From: a virus
DNA: 60,030 bases
Virus record (IMG/VR): IMGVR_UViG_3300040815_002799
Span: 1 to 60,030 of that record
Reading direction: 5' to 3' (one strand)
Part shown: positions 16,748 through 26,810 of the stretch, in pieces
Position numbering within the stretch: the first letter of the stretch is position 1
Layout of the letters: the number at the start of each line of letters is the position of its first letter
Notes under the pieces: generated by a model
Told to the model about the DNA's origin: nothing
Seen by the model: only the letters and a program-made list of their open reading frames with translations
Database searches by the model: none
Position numbers and translations under genes: made by a program

Positions 16748-18586
16748 ATGGCAAACAGAAAAATTTCATATACCGAAAGAGATTTCGAAGGACTGAGACA
16801 AGACCTCATAAATTTTACACAACAATATTATCCTGAGTTAATAAGTAATTTCAATGACGCTTCCGTTTTTTCAGTACTTATGGATTTAAATGCCGCAATC
16901 GGTGACAATTTACATTATCATATTGACAGAAGTATTCAAGAAACTGTCTTACAGTATGCACAACAAAAGTCATCGATCTTTAATATTGCAAGAACATATG
17001 GTCTTAAAATCCCTGGTAACAGACCCTCAGTAGCAATTTTAGATGTCTCAATAACGGTTCCGGCATTTGGTGATTCTGAAGATGAAAGGTATTTGGGAAT
17101 TGTTAGATCCGGATCTCAATTCATTGGTGGTGGTCAAATATTCGAGAATCCTGATGATATTAACTTTGCTTCCCAATATAATTCAAAAGGATTTCCAAAT
17201 AGAACAAAAATTCCAAACTTTGATAGTAATAATAAACTAATAAACTACACAATAACTAAACGTGAAGTTGTAGTTAATGGTGTATCGAAAACTTTCAAAA
17301 GAGTTATAACACCAGCAGACGTTAAACCATTTTTTGAATTTTTTCTACCAGAAAAAAATGTTATATCAATAACGGATGTAATACAAAAAGACGGAACAAC
17401 GTTTACAACACCCCCAACATATGAGGATTTCATAAATTCAACTGATAAGTGGTATGAAGTCGATGCCCTTGTTGAAGATAAAGTTTTTATAGAAGACACG
17501 ACAAAATCTAGTGATAATCCTGGTATAAAGGTTGGTAGATATATCGATACAGAGAATAGATTTATAAGTGAGTTTACCCCGTTGGGTTACTGTAAATTGA
17601 CCTTTGGTGGTGGAACTACAACCCCCGATGACCAATTGGCTCAATTTGCCAGAACAGGTATACCACTTAGATTACAGGACTATCAAAACAATATAGGTTT
17701 AGGTTTAACTGTTAAAGCAAATACAACATTATTCGTCAAATACAGAATTGGTGGTGGACAGACATCTAATGTTGGGGTAAACACAATAAACCAAATAGGT
17801 ACAGTCAATTTCAATGTTACAGGACCATCTCAAAACATTAATCAGACAGTCATTGGAAGTTTAAGATGTAATAATGTATCTGCGGCAATTGGAGGTGGTG
17901 ATCTTCCTACAACGGAAGAAGTTAGAAACATGGTCACATATAATTTTGCAGCACAAAAAAGGGCGGTGACCATAAACGACTATAATTCTTTAATAAAGAC
18001 TATGCCTAGTAAATATGGTGCACCTGCAAAGGCGTCTATAACTGAAATTGACAATAAAATAAATATCCAACTCTTGTCTTATGATACTACGGGATCATTG
18101 ACAGAATCGGTATCGAATACATTGAAAGAGAATGTTGCAAAATATCTATCAAATTACAGAATGATAAATGATTATATTTCAGTTAGTAGTGCTAAAGTAA
18201 TTGATCTTGAAATTGACTACTCTGTAATTTTAGATGGTGCACAAAATCAAGGTGATATAATTACAAATATTGTAAATACGACACAAACTTACTTCAGACC
18301 AACTTCGAACGAATTAGGTAGAAATATAAATATTTCCGATCTAAGAAGGACTATTCAAGATATTCCTGGAGTAACAAACATCGCAGATTTAAAAATATTC
18401 AATCTTGTGGGGGGAAGATATTCTTCATCTCAAACATCTCAACAGTATTTAGATAAGGAAACTCGGGAAATAAGATTAATTGATGATACAATATTTGCTG
18501 AACCTAATCAGATCTATCAGATAAGATTCCCACAAAATGATGTAAAGGTTAGAGTCAAGAATTTGACTGACGTACAATTTTCATAA
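16748..18586 (+). CDS. 6: Baseplate wedge protein, T4 gp6 / baseplate J family
   Basis: This 612-residue protein would be the gp6/gpJ-like wedge subunit that ties wedges into the baseplate ring. The N-terminus DFEGLRQDLINFTQQYYPE, followed by FNDASVFSVLMDLNAAIGDNLHYHIDRSIQETVL, is the characteristic gp6 opening helical region. The middle is beta-rich with Gly/Thr-rich strands. About residues 400-520 contain the gpJ-like segment TINDYNSLIKTMPSKYGAPAKA and a paired alpha-beta part (LKENVAKYLSNYRMINDYISVSSAKVIDLEIDYSV) seen in baseplate J proteins. Length is close to T4 gp6 (660). It follows the gp25 gene by 4 bases; the gp25-gp6 pair is a standard order in T4-like and many contractile systems. 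Confidence 0.88.
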   Translation: MANRKISYTERDFEGLRQDLINFTQQYYPELISNFNDASVFSVLMDLNAAIGDNLHYHIDRSIQETVLQYAQQKSSIFNIARTYGLKIPGNRPSVAILDVSITVPAFGDSEDERYLGIVRSGSQFIGGGQIFENPDDINFASQYNSKGFPNRTKIPNFDSNNKLINYTITKREVVVNGVSKTFKRVITPADVKPFFEFFLPEKNVISITDVIQKDGTTFTTPPTYEDFINSTDKWYEVDALVEDKVFIEDTTKSSDNPGIKVGRYIDTENRFISEFTPLGYCKLTFGGGTTTPDDQLAQFARTGIPLRLQDYQNNIGLGLTVKANTTLFVKYRIGGGQTSNVGVNTINQIGTVNFNVTGPSQNINQTVIGSLRCNNVSAAIGGGDLPTTEEVRNMVTYNFAAQKRAVTINDYNSLIKTMPSKYGAPAKASITEIDNKINIQLLSYDTTGSLTESVSNTLKENVAKYLSNYRMINDYISVSSAKVIDLEIDYSVILDGAQNQGDIITNIVNTTQTYFRPTSNELGRNINISDLRRTIQDIPGVTNIADLKIFNLVGGRYSSSQTSQQYLDKETREIRLIDDTIFAEPNQIYQIRFPQNDVKVRVKNLTDVQFS

Positions 18587-18629
18587 TTATATACTTTACT
18601 TATATCTTAATTAAATTATTGAGATAAAC

Positions 18630-18637
18630 TATTTATT
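18630..18637 (+). promoter_or_regulatory. TATTTATT motif before the 1877-residue tail gene
   Basis: One base off the TATTTATA motif, 13 bases before the ATG at 18651, in a 64-base A/T-rich gap. A second, weaker AATATTTTATG directly abuts the start codon. Confidence 0.3.
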
Positions 18638-18650
18638 GTAAAAATATTTT

Positions 18651-21600
18651 ATGCCCAAAAATATCCGTCTTAAAACTGAAATAGGTACTAACAAAAATCT
18701 ACAGGTAAAGATCGACCAAGATTTTGATTATTTAGAAATTTTATCTCTAAAAATTAAACAAGAAGATGTTTACACTAGATTTTGTGCTGATTATGGGGTT
18801 GTGACAGGAAGAGTTGTTGCTAATGGTGGTTTCGGGGTCCCTAATGCAAATGTTTCAGTCTTTGTTCCACTTGATCAAATTGATGAAAGTGACCCGGTAA
18901 TTTCAACACTTTATCCATATAAAAGACCTTCAGATAAAAACGAAGATGGGTATCGATATAATCTTCTTCCTTATGTTCAAGAAAACTTTGCACATAATCC
19001 AACTGGAACATTTCCATCAAGGAATGATATTTTAACTAGGAAAGAAGTTCTAAAGGTTTATGAAAAATACTATAAGTATACTGTAAAAACAAATAGTAGT
19101 GGTGATTTTATGATTGTAGGAGTCCCGTTGGGGCAACAAAAAGTTGTACTCGATTTAGATTTATCGAATATCGGTCAGTTTTCTTTGAGACCTGCGGATT
19201 TTATTAGAACAGGACAGGCAGTTGCAACACAGTTTTCGGGGCAATTTTTTAAAGCATCGGAAAATTTAGATTCTCTCCCACAAATTGTTCATGATGTTGT
19301 TGATGTGGATGTTGCATCTTTTTGGGGTGATAATGAAAGTTGTGATGTTGGTATCACAAGAATTGATTTTGATTTACGTGAATTAGGTATTGAGATTCAG
19401 CCGACCGCAGTTTTCATGGGATCATTTTTTTCATCCAGTGAAAGAGATTTTTTAAAGTCTAATTGCAAACCGAAACCAAATACAGGTAATCTTTGTACAT
19501 TGGAAACTGCTCCTGGTCAAATTTTGTGTTTGAGACAAACTATAGATATTGACGAAAATGGTGACCCAATATTAGAACAACATAGTTTAGAAAATAATGG
19601 TAATTTAATAGATGAAGATGGTACATGGATGGTTGATATTCCAATGAATTTAGATTATTTGACGACAAACGAATTTGGTGAAACTATAATTTCAAATGAT
19701 CCTACGGTTGGTATACCCAGTAAAGGTAAGTACAGATTTAAAATTAAATGGCAAAGTGAGGCAGGTCTTAAAAAATCAATATTGAGGGCTAACTATCTTG
19801 TTCCTAACATCAAAGAACATTGGCAGTTATCTGCAACTAGGCCTAATGATTTCACAATGAATAAGTCTTATTCGTTTTCTCTTGATTGGGATGATTATTA
19901 TGACAAGGAAGCTGCAATTGAATGTAAAGACACGTTTTATGAATTCAAATACAATAAAGTTTATACAGTGTCATCACATATAGATAGATTCAAATTTGGA
20001 AGAAATAGGGCTAGACATTTGGGTATTAAAGAAATTGATGATAGGTCATGTGAAAGTGAATTGAATAAATTACCAGTTAATGATGGTGTAAGGAATTTCG
20101 ATTTTTTATTTTTCGTATTTAGTCTTCTATTAATTATCACAACACCTATGGTGTTTGTTGTACTACCAATTGTACATTTCCTTGCATTTATCTGGCCACC
20201 TTTACGTTTAATAATTAATGCGATTAGAAAATTCATCAATAAAATTAGAGAAATACTTTGTGCTATATCTGATGCACAATTTCTTGGAATTCAACCCTTC
20301 GCTTTTATTAAAAATAATAACCCTGGTATTTGTGAACAAAAACCGTTATTAGGTGATGAAAATCCTTTCGAAAATCTTGCGTTACCGATGTTACCTTATC
20401 CTGATTGCGAAACGTGTAATTGTCAAACTGATGGGATTTCTCCTGATACTGATCAATTAGAATATCAGGAAGCTCAAATTGAACTTGCAGAAATTAATAA
20501 TGTTAGTTCCCTAGCTGATGTTAATACGATAAGTACATATAAACCAATTGATTGTACTCAAGGAAATGATAACTCAAATTATACTATAGGTAATGATGAG
20601 TACATACAAGAACGTATGATGGTTTTTGCGGGTGCGACTATGACAAATGATATTGCTCCTAACGATAACCTAGGTTTAGACGCTTCTTTTGCTAGGTGGT
20701 ATAATTCTCCAGTATACCCTAGAAGAAGATGGGAATATTGGGGAGGACAGGCTGGGTGTGTTATAGAAAAAAAGTTTTGGATCACAGGACCAAATCCAAC
20801 ATATCCTCAAGTTTTAAACTTAATGAATCAAAGGGCTAGGTATTTTATGCCCGACCAAACTGATCCATTTAGAAGAAATAAGTTTTTAGGAATCAGAGGT
20901 AAATTACAAAATGTATCCACTGGTGGAGGTGGTGGTACTGGATTCAGTGGAGGTGGTGGACCCGGTGGTAGTGCTAATGAAGAATGGTGGGATATGCCGC
21001 TTGTTGTATTAGTAGACGATTCAAATAATTGGGTTGCGGGTGATTTATTCTCATTCGTTGATCCTGAGTCATCGGCGCAAGAAGATCCTAATTTATCTTA
21101 CTACTCTGGAGGTACGGTTGGTAGTGACAATGGATTCGGAAGAAAGGGTATAACGGCCAATACTGAAACAAATGCTACAGGTATAGTAAACAAACAAATA
21201 AAATATTTGAATCCGTATTATACGCCAGATAACAACGAACCGATAGAAAGAACCGCAAACATTCAACTCTTTAATAGTGCCACTACAACAGATTATAAGT
21301 TTTCTTGTGGGGTAGAATATTTTCAGTGTATTCAGTCAATACCAATCTCAGAATTCGCTGAGTTTTTCGGGGGATCTTTTGATGAACAAGGTAATTATAC
21401 AGAAATTGATGGAAATACAAGTGGAGGTGCGGGTCAAACATATTTGTCATTAAGACAAAATAGTCTCATCTATCAATATTTATTCAAAACGGATAATAGA
21501 GTCATATGTAATCTATACAATACCCCAGATCCTGGATTAGATCCGTGTCTAGATGATGCGGCAATTTTTGCAGGTCAAGGAGGTCAAGAAACTTGGAACA

Positions 21601-24284
21601 CCGCAGCTAATTTTGAAGTTGTGAATGGGTTTAAAGATATGAAACTTGTCATTATGACTAGAGGTGTTGATCCACATACGCCTAGACAAAATATGAGATA
21701 TGGTTTAGGTAAACTCTATGGTAGAAATCAATCATTTTACACTCCACATAGGATCGAGGGTAATTTTTATATGAATATACCTATCCAACATAACGGAGGA
21801 CAAAATACATATGCTATTTATGACCATAAATCGCCACAAGCGATATATAAATGGAATCAAGCTGAAAATCCAGTTAATGGTTATTGGGAATCCAATAATG
21901 CTGGTGCGGATTTTCTTGCAACTTCTAACGACCCATCATCTGCAGGGTATAGTTGTTTTCACAAACCATATACTGTAGATTTTAATTTCGAAGATCCAAA
22001 TGACCCAAATTCATATGGAAAAAGATTTCAAACTACTGGTTTTACACATTATGTATCGATGGGTAAAGAGATCGCCAATAATCTGTCTTACAGATTTTCA
22101 ACATACAGTAATGCTACTACCGGAAATAGTATAATTGAAGAAATAGGAAACTTATCACCAGGTAATTTAGCGGTTAGATTTAATGGATATAATACTAGGT
22201 TGTTACAAGGTGCTGATGATTGTGGCAACTTATTGACAGGGGTCCAAGTCAGGCAAACTGAAAATGGTGATGGAAATTTTGAAAAATATGAAGGAAGAGT
22301 TGAGGGGTGTACCATGCAATTTTCTAAAAGAAATTCAAACGCTGGTCCGTTGACTTCAGATCAATCGACTTGGGCAATTTGTTCGAATTGGGGTAGATGT
22401 ATTGATAGATCAGATGTTGGAACATTATCTCCTACATACTACAGACAGGATAGTAGTATACCACATACCACTCTATATGGTATTACGGTATTCCGTAGTG
22501 ACAGATTACCGACATCGGATTCTATAACATTAGGGTACGATGGTACTTTACAAGTAGATCAAAGATTTGCATTACATATGAATCCATCATTTAGGGTTTA
22601 TAAATACAATGACGAAGGAAATGTCACACAAATAGAAGGTGGTGGTCTCGGAACTTCTCAGGCTGATAGTACAGGTAATTTGGATGATCAACTTGACGAA
22701 ATGCCAAGTCAATTAGTGAATGTTGCTAATAGTTTTACTTGTGAAGGTATGACTTCATTAGAGTGTTATACTGGTCAGGGTGAAGAATTTGACATTGTTG
22801 ATCCATGTCAAGTAAATGTAGGTGAAAACAAGTTCTTTGATTATGGAGATAGAACAAAAGGTGGGTGTTATAGATTTGTAAGACCTAAATTCATAAGAAC
22901 ACTAGGTCTTGATTTTAGATATTTTTTCGAATGGAGAACAAGATTCAGAATAATGTTTGCAATGTGTAGAGGAGTATTGAGTCATGTATTTCAGAATAAT
23001 TGGATTAATGGTACACTATATTATCCATCATTTCAGAAAAAAACGATTTTCGGAATTGAGACTAGTACTACTCAACAATTGATTCAAAACGCAGGTCAAA
23101 ATAGTACCCAAACTTATACATTTCAATATAATGGTTACGTAACAATTCAAGATACCAATAATGTTCAGTCGTATACCTTGTTTTTGAATGGAGAAGAAAT
23201 AGGTGATGATATACAGTCATTTCAATTTAATAGTAACTATGATGTTTATTTTAGTATCGTACCAATAAATGCATCCTCTATATCAAGTATCACTATGGAA
23301 GTCACCGATACAAACATATCATATAGATATTGCGGATCTAGTAGTGATGATGGTCCACTGTACTTCAATACTCAAAGTAATTCATTTTTCTATCGTTCAA
23401 CCCCAACTTATAATAATAACTTTGTAGGACAAACACCTAGTGAAAGTTTTGCCGGTGCGAATGATAAAAATATATGGTTTCCCACGACAATCATGGATCT
23501 TGGTCCGAGAGAACAATTCTTAAAAGAAACTATTAATTCACCTGAGTATGAATCTTTTATAATGGATAAACTTCAGAGTTCTTCATATGAGGATACAGGG
23601 GACATAATAAACTTATTTTTATTAAGTAGATTGACTAACACGACCTTTTTACAGAATTTATTCAATGCTGGTGACGCTTCAGTTAGACAACTATTTTCTA
23701 GAGATGAAAATGGACTCTTCAACGAAGATAGATTAGACGCTGATTGTGCTCAAATGTTTAGTATAAATTCTGAGTTTGGGGTTGTTCCTTATCTTGCGGG
23801 AAATTATGCTGACAGTATAACAGTACTAGATGATAGATTTGGAATATGGTTTGATTCGGATTTGATTGATAGACGTGAATTAAATCCGGGTATCACTACT
23901 TTCGGGGAAGATGAGATCAATTCACCAACAAATACCTTCGGATATTTATCTTCACAAATAGTCCCATATTATAGATGGGGAATTACACCAAATAATGGTT
24001 TATTTGGAACCGAACTAAATGAATGGAACACTTCAGAAATATACTCTATGAATTATCAAAATTCTCAATTGGAAAGTTCAGGATATGTTGTACCACAAAG
24101 TGGACCCGCTTATGGATATATTTACAACGCTACAGTTAATGATCCTGAATATGATAGTTTCCCAAGTAGTACATCTCAATATAGTGTAAAAGTAGGTTCG
24201 CCTTATCATTTTTATTTTGGTCTTAAAAAGGGTAAATCATCTTTAAATAAATTTCTTTCAAAATATTTATTTTTAGAGACATGA
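18651..24284 (+). CDS. Giant baseplate/tail protein with a carboxypeptidase-regulatory-like domain and a hydrophobic segment
   Basis: 1877 residues, at the place where T4 has gp7, but no gp7 similarity can be claimed. Residues about 45-180 hold a beta-sandwich like the carboxypeptidase regulatory-like fold: VTGRVVANGG, PNANVSVFVPL, then YTVKTNSSGDFMIVGVPLGQQKV. Residues about 483-528 are strongly hydrophobic (FLFFVFSLLLIITTPMVFVV, then VHFLAFIWPPLRLII), enough for two membrane-spanning helices, followed by a basic amphipathic helix. A Gly-rich stretch (GGGGGTGFSGGGGPGGS) is near residue 760. The protein has many cysteines, some clustered (CETCNC near residue 585). No signal peptide. It overlaps the next gene by 4 bases (ATGA). 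It is probably a virion component; the hydrophobic part suggests contact with a membrane during infection or assembly. Confidence 0.6.
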   Translation: MPKNIRLKTEIGTNKNLQVKIDQDFDYLEILSLKIKQEDVYTRFCADYGVVTGRVVANGGFGVPNANVSVFVPLDQIDESDPVISTLYPYKRPSDKNEDGYRYNLLPYVQENFAHNPTGTFPSRNDILTRKEVLKVYEKYYKYTVKTNSSGDFMIVGVPLGQQKVVLDLDLSNIGQFSLRPADFIRTGQAVATQFSGQFFKASENLDSLPQIVHDVVDVDVASFWGDNESCDVGITRIDFDLRELGIEIQPTAVFMGSFFSSSERDFLKSNCKPKPNTGNLCTLETAPGQILCLRQTIDIDENGDPILEQHSLENNGNLIDEDGTWMVDIPMNLDYLTTNEFGETIISNDPTVGIPSKGKYRFKIKWQSEAGLKKSILRANYLVPNIKEHWQLSATRPNDFTMNKSYSFSLDWDDYYDKEAAIECKDTFYEFKYNKVYTVSSHIDRFKFGRNRARHLGIKEIDDRSCESELNKLPVNDGVRNFDFLFFVFSLLLIITTPMVFVVLPIVHFLAFIWPPLRLIINAIRKFINKIREILCAISDAQFLGIQPFAFIKNNNPGICEQKPLLGDENPFENLALPMLPYPDCETCNCQTDGISPDTDQLEYQEAQIELAEINNVSSLADVNTISTYKPIDCTQGNDNSNYTIGNDEYIQERMMVFAGATMTNDIAPNDNLGLDASFARWYNSPVYPRRRWEYWGGQAGCVIEKKFWITGPNPTYPQVLNLMNQRARYFMPDQTDPFRRNKFLGIRGKLQNVSTGGGGGTGFSGGGGPGGSANEEWWDMPLVVLVDDSNNWVAGDLFSFVDPESSAQEDPNLSYYSGGTVGSDNGFGRKGITANTETNATGIVNKQIKYLNPYYTPDNNEPIERTANIQLFNSATTTDYKFSCGVEYFQCIQSIPISEFAEFFGGSFDEQGNYTEIDGNTSGGAGQTYLSLRQNSLIYQYLFKTDNRVICNLYNTPDPGLDPCLDDAAIFAGQGGQETWNTAANFEVVNGFKDMKLVIMTRGVDPHTPRQNMRYGLGKLYGRNQSFYTPHRIEGNFYMNIPIQHNGGQNTYAIYDHKSPQAIYKWNQAENPVNGYWESNNAGADFLATSNDPSSAGYSCFHKPYTVDFNFEDPNDPNSYGKRFQTTGFTHYVSMGKEIANNLSYRFSTYSNATTGNSIIEEIGNLSPGNLAVRFNGYNTRLLQGADDCGNLLTGVQVRQTENGDGNFEKYEGRVEGCTMQFSKRNSNAGPLTSDQSTWAICSNWGRCIDRSDVGTLSPTYYRQDSSIPHTTLYGITVFRSDRLPTSDSITLGYDGTLQVDQRFALHMNPSFRVYKYNDEGNVTQIEGGGLGTSQADSTGNLDDQLDEMPSQLVNVANSFTCEGMTSLECYTGQGEEFDIVDPCQVNVGENKFFDYGDRTKGGCYRFVRPKFIRTLGLDFRYFFEWRTRFRIMFAMCRGVLSHVFQNNWINGTLYYPSFQKKTIFGIETSTTQQLIQNAGQNSTQTYTFQYNGYVTIQDTNNVQSYTLFLNGEEIGDDIQSFQFNSNYDVYFSIVPINASSISSITMEVTDTNISYRYCGSSSDDGPLYFNTQSNSFFYRSTPTYNNNFVGQTPSESFAGANDKNIWFPTTIMDLGPREQFLKETINSPEYESFIMDKLQSSSYEDTGDIINLFLLSRLTNTTFLQNLFNAGDASVRQLFSRDENGLFNEDRLDADCAQMFSINSEFGVVPYLAGNYADSITVLDDRFGIWFDSDLIDRRELNPGITTFGEDEINSPTNTFGYLSSQIVPYYRWGITPNNGLFGTELNEWNTSEIYSMNYQNSQLESSGYVVPQSGPAYGYIYNATVNDPEYDSFPSSTSQYSVKVGSPYHFYFGLKKGKSSLNKFLSKYLFLET

Positions 24285-25990
24285 GTAATCTAAAAACAGA
24301 TAGTATAAGAATTGTAAAAGGATCTGAAAGGTATGCGGGCGCAACAGATACGGAACTATCAATAGATATTCAGTTAGAATCACAACAAAAAAACTATGTC
24401 GAAAAAAATAGAACGTCAATCATAAATTTAGCTCAAAGATTTGATGACGAAAGACAACGGAGTGATAAAATCCGTGTATCGGGCAAGATTACAAATATTT
24501 TCGAAAATGATATTGTTGGTACATCAGATTATAATCCTTTTTTATATAATTTATTTTATGTTAATCCTGAACAAACTGTTCAAAATGGATCTTCTTTCAA
24601 AGGATATCCTCCTGCTGATGAATTTTTATTCATTAGAACAAAAATTTCAAATGGACACATAAATTTCATATCGGAAAGTGCTACAACCTATAACTGGAAA
24701 CTTTATTTAAGTTACCCATTTGAAAATGATTATGATCAAAATTTACAATTCGAGGATGAAACTACTGGTATCGTAAATTCATTTAAAGTATCTGATGGTG
24801 TACCATTTATAATAAGAAATGGGAAAAATAATGGTAAGAATTTGATTTATTTCTATTGTGGATTCAATCATAATTTAGAAGTTGGTCAGTTTGTGGAGTT
24901 AAAAGAACCTATTTCGGGACAAGATACTTTTGAAGTTTATAGTTTGGGAGATAATACTTTTGGAAGTGAATCTAGGGTATTTGCAATATATAATTTTGGG
25001 TATAACGGGTTCTTTAATGACACGGTAGGTAATTTTAAAAAAGTTATTGATATAAATAATAGGGAAGAAACGAGATCACTTTACTATTGTAGAAAACATA
25101 AAATACTATCAGAGACCAAGGATGTCGAAATTTCGAAAATGGGTTACGAAAATAATCCCTTTTTTGCTAAAACAGAATTACAATACGCAGCACTCACACC
25201 AAATAATGAAGAAAGGCTAGCATACAAAGAAATTAACCAAACATACAGTTTTACTTTTAATAAAGACTTTGATATAAAGGATTTGAGAGACAATAATTCA
25301 TTACCAATAACAAAGTTATTTGTTACAATAGTAAAAAATGGGTATGTAGGATGGTTTAATAATCTAACTCCGGCAGGAAATACTACAAATATCGAAGTGG
25401 GTTGGGACTTGAATATATTAGACTCCAGAACAACGGGTTGGTGGTCTAAATTGAACCCAGATAATAGAGACAATATACCTAGTGGATCATATATAAGAAA
25501 TTTCAGACAGTTCTTTTTCAATAAAGATCTGGAAATTGGTACTGAATTGAAAGGAGATATTTGTGAATGGAACGAAATCACTCAATTAGAAAATGTATTA
25601 TCAAAAACAAATCACAAAATTAGTTTCAATCCAAACCACTTTAACGATGCATCAGAGGGTGATTTATATAATCCTAACGGATTTTTTTATTATCCACACT
25701 TTGATGTTCCTATAAGGTCTATGTCTGATTATTTAGAAACCGGGGAAAGGGATAAAGTAGATTTGATTCCAGATTACGCTTTTTATTCAGATTACGATGA
25801 GAAATGGATTTGGAGAGACGTTTATGATTACGGTTTTGTCGACTCAGATGGTAATGGTATAGACAACCCATTTATAAATGGGTCTCATTATCCATTTAAA
25901 GAAATAGTTTTTTTACAGACACCATTATTCAAAAATATTAATCTGTTCACGGATATAATCTTAGCACCAAATTCTGATAATTGTGAATAA
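24281..25990 (+). CDS. Unknown tail or baseplate structural protein
   Basis: 569 residues. The first 120 residues are Asn/Gln/Asp-rich and start with SNLKTDSIRIVKGSERYAGATDT; the remainder alternates short beta strands with aromatic-rich loops. The C-terminal third has repeated DYGF/DYDE-type acidic aromatic turns (FYSDYDEKW, YDYGFVDSDGNG), as in calcium-binding or fibre-adhesin loops, but no established motif. No signal peptide or membrane segment. ATG overlaps the stop of the preceding giant gene, and the stop overlaps the start of the next, so it is one of a chain of translationally coupled structural genes. Function is not recognised. Confidence 0.65.
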   Translation: MSNLKTDSIRIVKGSERYAGATDTELSIDIQLESQQKNYVEKNRTSIINLAQRFDDERQRSDKIRVSGKITNIFENDIVGTSDYNPFLYNLFYVNPEQTVQNGSSFKGYPPADEFLFIRTKISNGHINFISESATTYNWKLYLSYPFENDYDQNLQFEDETTGIVNSFKVSDGVPFIIRNGKNNGKNLIYFYCGFNHNLEVGQFVELKEPISGQDTFEVYSLGDNTFGSESRVFAIYNFGYNGFFNDTVGNFKKVIDINNREETRSLYYCRKHKILSETKDVEISKMGYENNPFFAKTELQYAALTPNNEERLAYKEINQTYSFTFNKDFDIKDLRDNNSLPITKLFVTIVKNGYVGWFNNLTPAGNTTNIEVGWDLNILDSRTTGWWSKLNPDNRDNIPSGSYIRNFRQFFFNKDLEIGTELKGDICEWNEITQLENVLSKTNHKISFNPNHFNDASEGDLYNPNGFFYYPHFDVPIRSMSDYLETGERDKVDLIPDYAFYSDYDEKWIWRDVYDYGFVDSDGNGIDNPFINGSHYPFKEIVFLQTPLFKNINLFTDIILAPNSDNCE

Positions 25991-26810
25991 GTTTAGATTT
26001 TCATTAAGTGAAGTTGACAAACAAATAAATGTGCCAGTAAAGTTAGATTTTGATTTTACGGGACAGGGTGATTTAATATCAATTTTCGAGAATGATATTA
26101 TAGAACAAGTAATTAACCCCATAAGGAATTTCGAAACAATAAAATTTGCACATAAAAGTGTAGAAAACGATAGTAGTATAAATTATAAATTTTATTTTTT
26201 TGATTACAGTACAAATATTCAAAATACAACTTTTTCTAATGAAAACCTTTGGACTAATTCTTACAACTCTACTTCAAACCCTGATTTTACAGGTCAAACA
26301 TTCACAGATAAAGAAATTTATTACACTGCTAATTCGTTTAGAAGAAGTTTTTTCAAACTAGATTTTTATGATTCTAAAAATACCTCAGATCAAAAAAATT
26401 ATTTCACGGTAATTTTACCGACACAACAAGGAAAAACAATAGAAAGAAATATTGGTACTGATTTGTTACCCCAAAATGTTCAAGTAAAAATTCCAAATAT
26501 GTCATTAGATTATATTGGGGATAAAGAAGGGTTTTTCATATACTTCACAGAAGATATAAACACCATTGATATAGACACCTTTTATATGTCCGTGAAGTTT
26601 TTTAATGCCAAAATTGGTGAGTTCGTAAGATTTATAAATAAACCTCAATCCTCAATATCTACAAAGTTCAATTTTAAAAAAGAAAATAACTTTTATTATA
26701 AATTAATTTTTGACTATCAAGATAAAAAATATTCAATATTTAATGAAGACGATCAAATCATAGGTACGGTTGAAAACCCCATAAATTGGTATGAATATAT
26801 TAATCCATGA
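25983..26810 (+). CDS. Unknown structural protein
   Basis: 275 residues starting at GTG 25983, which overlaps the stop of the preceding gene by 8 bases; the GTG is the best start because the reading frame then runs without gap. The protein is beta-rich with many Phe, Tyr and Asn and an opening NKFRFSLSEVDKQINVPVKLDFDF, which looks like a beta-sandwich. No cysteine clusters, signal peptide or membrane segment. It is followed by another unknown structural gene with a 4-base ATGA overlap. A tail or baseplate decoration role is inferred only from the operon. Confidence 0.6.
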   Translation: MNKFRFSLSEVDKQINVPVKLDFDFTGQGDLISIFENDIIEQVINPIRNFETIKFAHKSVENDSSINYKFYFFDYSTNIQNTTFSNENLWTNSYNSTSNPDFTGQTFTDKEIYYTANSFRRSFFKLDFYDSKNTSDQKNYFTVILPTQQGKTIERNIGTDLLPQNVQVKIPNMSLDYIGDKEGFFIYFTEDINTIDIDTFYMSVKFFNAKIGEFVRFINKPQSSISTKFNFKKENNFYYKLIFDYQDKKYSIFNEDDQIIGTVENPINWYEYINP

